A stretch of 64,000 nt of DNA from positions 21,813 through 85,812 of the forward strand of contig JACQYF010000038.1 in assembly GCA_016208315.1 (NCBI GenBank). Direction: 5' to 3'. The notes under the pieces were generated by a model. That model saw only the letters and a list, made by a program, of their open reading frames with translations, was not told where the DNA came from and searched no databases. The position numbers were made by a program, and so were the translations under genes. Below, piece after piece: positions 59,639 to 64,000 of the stretch (the stretch's first letter is position 1; the number at the start of each line of letters is the position of its first letter). The stretch is from Chloroflexota bacterium (GTDB lineage: Bacteria; Chloroflexota; Anaerolineae; UBA4142).

Positions 59639-60390
59639 TGTCTTCGGCCCACCATCAACCCAAACCGCGCGGGTTCGCGTTGGCCGCGCAGCCGCGCAAC
59701 CCAATGCCGCGTGGACCAGCGCCAATCCACGAAGGGTTCGATCCAAGCCCATTGGAACGCGAAAACGCGCGAAAGCATTTCGAAATCCGCGAAAGTGACG
59801 AACCCCATTTGGTCGTCCACTGGATCAAGAGCATAGTCGTGCCGAAAACCGGCTTTCTTCTTTGCGAACATCGCTTGCCCGCTGGCCGCATCGTGATACA
59901 TTGGCGAGTCCATGACGATGATTATTCCCGCGGCGGTGAGCACGCGTACGGACTCGGCCATGGTTCGCGTCAAGTTGCCGGCGTAGTGCAGCGAGGCGTT
60001 GAAAATGGCGCAGTCGAATTGAGCGTCGGCGAAAGGCAGCGCCGTAAAATCGGCTTGACTTGCCCGAAACGTCGCCGGATAGTGCCTGAGCGCGCCCAGC
60101 CCGTCGCGTTCGTCACGGCTCAAGTCCAGCGCCGTCACAGAGTGCCCGCGGCGCGTCAACTGATACGCCAGCCAGCCGTTGCCCGCGCCGAGGTCGAGCA
60201 CCCGCCGGTGTTGCCCGATGACCTTGAGCAGCGCGCGAAAGGTCGCGGCGCGGACGCGCCAGATTGCGCGCTGCGGATCGTCGCGCGCGACCCGCGGCAG
60301 CTTCCGGTAATAGGCAGCATCCGCCGACCCCCAACCCTCGGCGCGGCGGACGACGCGATAGGTCTCAAGAAAGTTCTGCGATACGTTCAA
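59629..60390 (-). CDS. SAM-dependent methyltransferase (glycan operon, 2)
   Basis: 253 residues from a TTG at 60390 (best guess; no ATG is available and the palindromic element starts 14 bases upstream). Motif I VLDLGAGNGWLAYQLTRRG, post-I VTALDLSRDE, and methyltransferase-11 type LPFADAQFDCAIFNASLHYAGN. The TGA stop is provided by the cloverleaf element. Substrate unknown. Confidence 0.8.
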   Translation of the reverse strand: MNVSQNFLETYRVVRRAEGWGSADAAYYRKLPRVARDDPQRAIWRVRAATFRALLKVIGQHRRVLDLGAGNGWLAYQLTRRGHSVTALDLSRDERDGLGALRHYPATFRASQADFTALPFADAQFDCAIFNASLHYAGNLTRTMAESVRVLTAAGIIIVMDSPMYHDAASGQAMFAKKKAGFRHDYALDPVDDQMGFVTFADFEMLSRVFAFQWAWIEPFVDWRWSTRHWVARLRGQREPARFGLMVGRRQGD

Positions 60391-60404
60391 CTGTTTTCTC
60401 AGGT

Positions 60405-60644
60405 TGTCATTGCGAGAAGACCATGCCCTTGGGGCATGCACGCGCACAGAAACGCGCGAAGGTTCGTAGTACGCGACGGAGCGTCCTTTGCGGAGTCGCG
60501 TCCGCGTGCAGGACGGCACTCCGCAAAACCCGCTGCGTGCCGAACTACGAACAAACGCTCAAGTTTCGGAGCAGCGTAATTTGCAATCCCCAACTTCGAA
60601 TGTCGGAGATTGCTTCGTCGCAAAACCCGCTCCTCGCAATGACA
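60405..60644. mobile_element. Palindromic element TGTCATTGCGAG, long nested copy
   Basis: Ends TGTCATTGCGAG (60405-60416) and CTCGCAATGACA (60633-60644). Nested within are GTTCGTAGT/ACTACGAAC (60462-60470 with 60544-60552), TTTGCGGAGT/ACTCCGCAAA (60487-60496 with 60518-60527) and CATGCCC/GGGCATG (60422-60438). It looks like one palindromic element inserted inside another. It fills the gap between two methyltransferase genes; no coding signal. Confidence 0.75.
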
Positions 60645-60657
60645 GGCGTTTGAGCCG

Positions 60658-61455
60658 TTACTTTCTTGTCAGAACGACCAAGAAGTGGTCGCCGGCATTG
60701 CGAAAGAGCGCCTTGTAGGCGAGCACGCGATCCAAGCGTTCGAGTACGGCAAACGCGCGCGGGAATCCTTCGTACGCGTGAACCAGGTATGGCGGTGGTA
60801 CGAAGAGCGCGAGCGCGCGCACGCTCACCTGCTGAAAGTGCGTGGAAAAATCTCGATAGAACTCGCGTGGGCTGTAATAGCGTGTCCAGACCGTTTGCCC
60901 GTTGAGCGGCGCGGCGACCATGCCGCGCGCCAAGCGCACCCGCGCGCGGTTCCAATCGCCGCGCAGCGTGTAGAACGCCAACTCCCAGGGACAATAGCGC
61001 CCGATCACCGACGCGACGAGCAGTCCGCCCGGCTTGAGTTTGGACGCCAACGCGGACGAAACCGCGCGCAGGTCGGGCACGCAATTCAGCGCGCCGAAAT
61101 TGGAATACGCGCCGTCGTACTCGCGTGCGTCGAGTTGGGCAAGCTCGTGAATGCCGAGATGAATCGCGCGCGCGGCAAGGTTGCCGCGCTGCAAGCGCTC
61201 TTTAGTGCGACTCACCATCGCGGGAGACGAATCGAGCGCGGTGATGGCATAGCCGCGCGCCGCAAGATACGCGGCGTCAATCCCCGTGCCGCAGCCCAGA
61301 TCGAGCAAGCGCGCACCGCGCGGAAAAGCGCGCTCGATAGTATCCATCACTTGAGCGCGCATCTTTTGGATGAGCGCGTTATTGCCAAGCGGGCCGTCGT
61401 AATCACCGGCGACGCTGTCGAAGGCGCGTGACGTAGCGGTCAGTGGATCAAGCAT
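60658..61455 (-). CDS. SAM-dependent methyltransferase (glycan operon, 3)
   Basis: 265 residues from ATG 61455, overlapping the radical SAM gene end by 8 bases. Motif I LLDLGCGTGIDAAYLAARG, post-I ITALDSS, and a C-terminal half like that of the methyltransferase at 53209-54036 (VIGRYCPWELAFYTLRGDWNRAR..., RYYSPREFYRDFSTHFQQVSVRALALFVPPPYL). Probably a paralogue acting on a related substrate. Confidence 0.87.
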   Translation of the reverse strand: MLDPLTATSRAFDSVAGDYDGPLGNNALIQKMRAQVMDTIERAFPRGARLLDLGCGTGIDAAYLAARGYAITALDSSPAMVSRTKERLQRGNLAARAIHLGIHELAQLDAREYDGAYSNFGALNCVPDLRAVSSALASKLKPGGLLVASVIGRYCPWELAFYTLRGDWNRARVRLARGMVAAPLNGQTVWTRYYSPREFYRDFSTHFQQVSVRALALFVPPPYLVHAYEGFPRAFAVLERLDRVLAYKALFRNAGDHFLVVLTRK

Positions 61456-62911
61456 GGGTATGAGCCAGTGCGTCCATTTTGCGGCGCGCAAGCACGAGCC
61501 GCGCCGTGTGCAGCGGAATCGAAACCGGCAAGCGCAAATGCTGCGCGCGCCATTGACGCGGCTGCCGCCAAAGAGACGCGAGTTGCGCGTATGTTTTCCG
61601 CAGGCGAAACTCGGCGTGAACGGCGCGGTGCAGCACGCGATAGAATTCGGTCGAGTACGTGCCGCGATACATCATCGCAAGGTCGTCGCTGTCGAGCCAA
61701 TTTTGCTTTTCGCCCAATTCTTGCTGCACCTGCTGAAAGAATTTTGTGCCCGGCAGCGGATACGAGACGGAGATGCCGATGTCGTCGGGTTGGCAATCGC
61801 GCACCATTTGCAGCGTCTTTTCGATGTCGCTGCGGTCTTCGCCGCGATAGCCGAATTGCAGGAAAAAACCGACCTGAATGCCCGCGCGGTGCAGTCGCTT
61901 CGCCGCGGCGTAAATCTGCTCGACGGTCGTGCCCTTGTCCATCGCGTCGAGTATTTTTTGCGAGCCGGATTCCGCGCCCATCCAGACGGTTCGACAGCCC
62001 GCGCGCTTGAGCGCCGCGACCGTATCGTCCTTGACCAAATCGGCGCGGAGCAGGCACTTGAAGGGAATCTGCGCGTGGTGTTCACGCACCAAGTCGGCGA
62101 AATGCGTCAGCCAGCCGGGTTTCAAACCGAGGATGTCGTCCGCGAACTCGACATGGTCGGGATGGAATTTCGCTTTGAGCATTTGCATTTCGGCGACGAC
62201 GTTTTCCGCACTGCGAACGTTGTACCGCTGGCCGTAAATCGGCTTGGCGCACCAGTTGCAATGATACGGACAGCCGCGCGTGGTCACGAGGTTCATCGAG
62301 AAATAGCCGTGCGCGCCGCGCCAGGCGCGTTTATAGCGCGGGATGTCAACCAGATCCCACGCGGGGAAAGGCAAGCGATCCAGTTCGCGGATGAATTCGC
62401 GCGGCGGCGTTTTGCAAATCGTTCCGTCGCGTTCACGATACGCCAAGCCGCGTATCTCGAACAAATCACCCGCACTGCCGAGCGCGTCCATCAACTCGCC
62501 CAACGTGATTTCGCCCTCGCCGATCAGAATATAGTCGGCGCCGTGATCGAAATACTCGCCGAGGTGGTCGGCGGCATCGGAACCGGAGACGATGACAGCG
62601 CAGCCGCGTGAGCGCGCGGCGCGCATCATCGTAAACGCGGCTTGGCGCATGCGGAGCAGGCACATCTTGCTGAGGTAATTGAAACTGTCTTCGTACAGTA
62701 CGGCAAAGCGCGGCGCGTGCTGATCGAGCGCGCGTTCCCATTCAGCTTCGGATGACGCAAGCATCGCGTCGAACAGCGCGACCGAGTAGCCGCGTGCGCG
62801 CAGGTAGCTCGCCGCGTATAGCGTGCCGAGCGGCGGATAGGGCTGCATCGCGGCATGCAACTTGGGGTCGAACCGCAAATAGTAGGATTGGCCGAAGAGA
62901 ACTCTAGTCAT
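61448..62911 (-). CDS. B12-binding radical SAM protein (BchE-type)
   Basis: 487 residues. N-terminal cobalamin-binding-like domain (YPPLGTLYAASYLRARGYSVALFDAM, SGSDAADHLGEYFDHGADYILIGEGEITL), cluster motif CPYHCNWC (CxxxCxxC), and radical SAM barrel (AESGSQKILDAMDKGTT). Similar in plan to the protein at 56148 but without its insertion. Overlaps both neighbours by 8 bases. Probably a methylase or cyclase tailoring the glycan or its lipid. Confidence 0.88.
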   Translation of the reverse strand: MTRVLFGQSYYLRFDPKLHAAMQPYPPLGTLYAASYLRARGYSVALFDAMLASSEAEWERALDQHAPRFAVLYEDSFNYLSKMCLLRMRQAAFTMMRAARSRGCAVIVSGSDAADHLGEYFDHGADYILIGEGEITLGELMDALGSAGDLFEIRGLAYRERDGTICKTPPREFIRELDRLPFPAWDLVDIPRYKRAWRGAHGYFSMNLVTTRGCPYHCNWCAKPIYGQRYNVRSAENVVAEMQMLKAKFHPDHVEFADDILGLKPGWLTHFADLVREHHAQIPFKCLLRADLVKDDTVAALKRAGCRTVWMGAESGSQKILDAMDKGTTVEQIYAAAKRLHRAGIQVGFFLQFGYRGEDRSDIEKTLQMVRDCQPDDIGISVSYPLPGTKFFQQVQQELGEKQNWLDSDDLAMMYRGTYSTEFYRVLHRAVHAEFRLRKTYAQLASLWRQPRQWRAQHLRLPVSIPLHTARLVLARRKMDALAHTHA

Positions 62912-63785
62912 TCGTCATTCGTAATTCGTATTCCTTCAATGTGCGGCTGCGGTGCCCACTGAAGAAACCGCGACAGGTGTCGGGGGAAAAGAGAACCGTG
63001 TCCGCGCTCGCTGGAATTTGCGCGGCAAGTTTGGCGATCTTGCGCCGCATCTCCCATTGCTCGATGCGGTCGCCGATGGCGCCAGCCAGCGCGCGCTCGG
63101 CCGCGCGTTTGAGCCAATGGCCGATGCGGTTGCGGCGCGGCTCGCTGGGAGTCGCGTCAACGCCGTTCGCGTTCGGCAGAAATTGTTCCGTCCAGCGATT
63201 CACGACGCGCATTCGGCGATAAACGTCCAAGCCGTAGAGGGGAATCATTTGAACGATCTCGTGCGCGGTGTAGAGGTTTTGATCGGGAATCGCTAGAGCG
63301 TTTTCGGTGAGCAGAAAATTGGGGCAGAGTTGATCGCCAAAGAAACGCGCGAGGCGGACGAGGGCGACCGTCATGCCGCGCACGAGCCAAAGTCGTCCGG
63401 GCGCGGTGACGATGAGGTAATCCATGTCGTCGTCGCGGGCGTTTTCCATCGCCAATCCGCCCGTGATCGCGATCATGCGGACGAAAGGCAGATGTGCGAG
63501 CAGGCGCGCGTAAAATCGCGCGCGCGGGAATTGGCGTTGGGCGAGGACGTGCAAGCGCGCGCGGGCGGCGACGAGTTGCGGGCGGTGGGGCAAAGTGAGA
63601 AACCCTTCGACGCGCGCGACGCTGCCGTTGAGGCGCTGCGGGTCGTCTAGCGCGGAAACAATCTCGGCGCGCGACGCGGGGGTCTCGATCAAAAATCTCA
63701 AGACCTCTTCAGGCGTCATTGCATAATCGAAGAGGTCGGCATAGTTCAACGTTCGGAGAATCGCCGCGGCGATGGGGTCGTGCAT
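62904..63785 (-). CDS. Nucleotidyltransferase-fold protein
   Basis: 293 residues. Winged-helix-like N-terminus (LNYADLFDYAMTPEEVLRFL), then a polymerase-beta-type core ITGGLAMENARDDDMDYLIVT (GG...DxD pattern) around 108-128. First gene of the glycan operon. The C-terminal residues (KEYELRMTND) are encoded by ATTCGTNA oligomer repeats that also hold the start of the next gene. Substrate unknown. Confidence 0.78.
   Translation of the reverse strand: MHDPIAAAILRTLNYADLFDYAMTPEEVLRFLIETPASRAEIVSALDDPQRLNGSVARVEGFLTLPHRPQLVAARARLHVLAQRQFPRARFYARLLAHLPFVRMIAITGGLAMENARDDDMDYLIVTAPGRLWLVRGMTVALVRLARFFGDQLCPNFLLTENALAIPDQNLYTAHEIVQMIPLYGLDVYRRMRVVNRWTEQFLPNANGVDATPSEPRRNRIGHWLKRAAERALAGAIGDRIEQWEMRRKIAKLAAQIPASADTVLFSPDTCRGFFSGHRSRTLKEYELRMTND
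62906..62936. repeat. ATTCGTCA octamer repeat at a gene junction
   Basis: Direct words ATTCGTC, ATTCGTA, ATTCGTA in a row, coding for the end of the nucleotidyltransferase and overlapping the ATG of the radical SAM gene. Confidence 0.6.
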
Positions 63786-63840
63786 CTTCGTTCGCTAGTG
63801 ATATGTAAGAGAAAACTTGACTCTCGTTCTATCCAAAAAG

Positions 63841-63877
63841 AACGACCGGTCGCCAGTGTATCAAGCGACCGGTCGTT
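63841..63877 (-). terminator. Terminator of rpoD
   Basis: Perfect 13-bp stem AACGACCGGTCGC (63841-63853) with GCGACCGGTCGTT (63865-63877); on the - strand followed by CTTTTTGG. The gap 63786-63892 holds nothing else. Confidence 0.88.
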
Positions 63878-63892
63878 TGTCAATCCCACCCA

Positions 63893-64000
63893 TCAGCTTT
63901 CGAGATATCCATGCATTTTTTCGGTGAGTTGGGGATGGCGAAGTTTCTGCAATGCTTTCTTTTCGATCTGGCGAATGCGCTCGCGCGTATAGCCCAGCTC
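63893..64000 (-). CDS. rpoD: RNA polymerase primary sigma factor, C-terminal 35 residues (partial)
   Basis: The frame open to the window edge reads [20 protein letters not shown] then [15 protein letters not shown] and stop. This is the region 4.2 recognition helix and tail of sigma-70 (RpoD/SigA), which contacts the -35 element. The gene continues beyond base 64000. The TTGACA/TATAAT-like promoters across the window fit this factor. Confidence 0.9.
   Translation of the reverse strand, partial: ELGYTRERIRQIEKKALQKLRHPQLTEKMHGYLES

Noticed and set aside
59513..59752. N-terminal extension of the SPASM radical SAM protein
   Set aside because: The extension would be encoded by the cloverleaf element and the previous gene's tail. 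Family homology starts near ATG 59512.

Overview
The window is a GC-rich bacterial chromosome segment that looks like Chloroflexota (Anaerolineae-type). This is an inference from gene content: the histidine phosphatase/DUF3090/SCO1664-family set shared with Actinobacteria, Pro/Thr-rich lipoproteins, a glycan operon with several radical SAM enzymes, and abundant short palindromic and heptamer-type repeats. No rRNA, CRISPR array, IS transposase or prophage was seen. The sequence cuts uppS (possibly, left edge) and rpoD (right edge).

1-17.7 kb is mostly housekeeping on the + strand. It holds uppS, a MoxR ATPase with a VWA protein (CoxD/CoxE-like), two or three small genes and exported domain proteins on the - strand, a Nudix hydrolase, an aldo/keto reductase, the phosphatase-DUF3090 fusion with its SCO1664-family partner, a methyltransferase, tRNA-Glu(UUC), an FAD oxidase, VOC and RibD-C proteins, an MFS exporter, and a Fur/Zur-controlled zinc ABC transporter with a clear 7-1-7 operator.

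17.7-25.2 kb is a compact signalling locus. A STAS protein is transcribed divergently from an operon of overlapping genes: a lipoprotein, a hybrid histidine kinase with two receivers, a lone receiver, a protein with two kinase-type phosphoacceptor domains, a receiver and a nucleotide cyclase but no ATPase, and a cNMP-binding PP2C phosphatase. The order suggests phosphorelay to cyclic nucleotide to cNMP-gated phosphatase to STAS. The phosphatase reading frame is broken just before its last metal-binding motif.

25.2-33.8 kb carries a shortened serine/threonine dehydratase-like gene, an FGGY kinase, a sphingosine-1-phosphate-lyase-like PLP enzyme and carAB. Both carA and carB carry in-frame repeat insertions.

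33.8-47.1 kb (- strand) is a redox region. It encodes a decaheme OmcA/MtrC-like lipoprotein on a collagen-like stalk, a membrane-anchored cytochrome c, NrfD-type and Tat-exported FeS subunits, a degenerate receiver, a membrane cupredoxin, a NarL-type regulator with a kinase whose sensor domain carries two haem-c motifs, a three-repeat protein, and a tungsten aldehyde ferredoxin oxidoreductase with a Tat FeS protein ending in a haem motif. No molybdopterin catalytic subunit is present beside NrfD.

47.7-63.8 kb (- strand) is one long, largely overlapping operon for a surface glycan: nucleotidyltransferase, three radical SAM proteins, four methyltransferases, glycosyltransferases, a flippase, a GT-C transferase and an O-antigen-ligase-like protein. 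The rpoD C-terminus follows.

A second layer of structure runs through the whole window. Many gene boundaries carry 7-9 bp tandem repeats facing their own reverse complement, forming long hairpins, or carry longer palindromic elements. Many supply the stop codon or last residues of the preceding gene, and five lie in frame inside genes. One two-copy element folds as a cloverleaf with compensatory changes and mutually complementary loops. These repeats and the signalling locus are the parts most worth following up.
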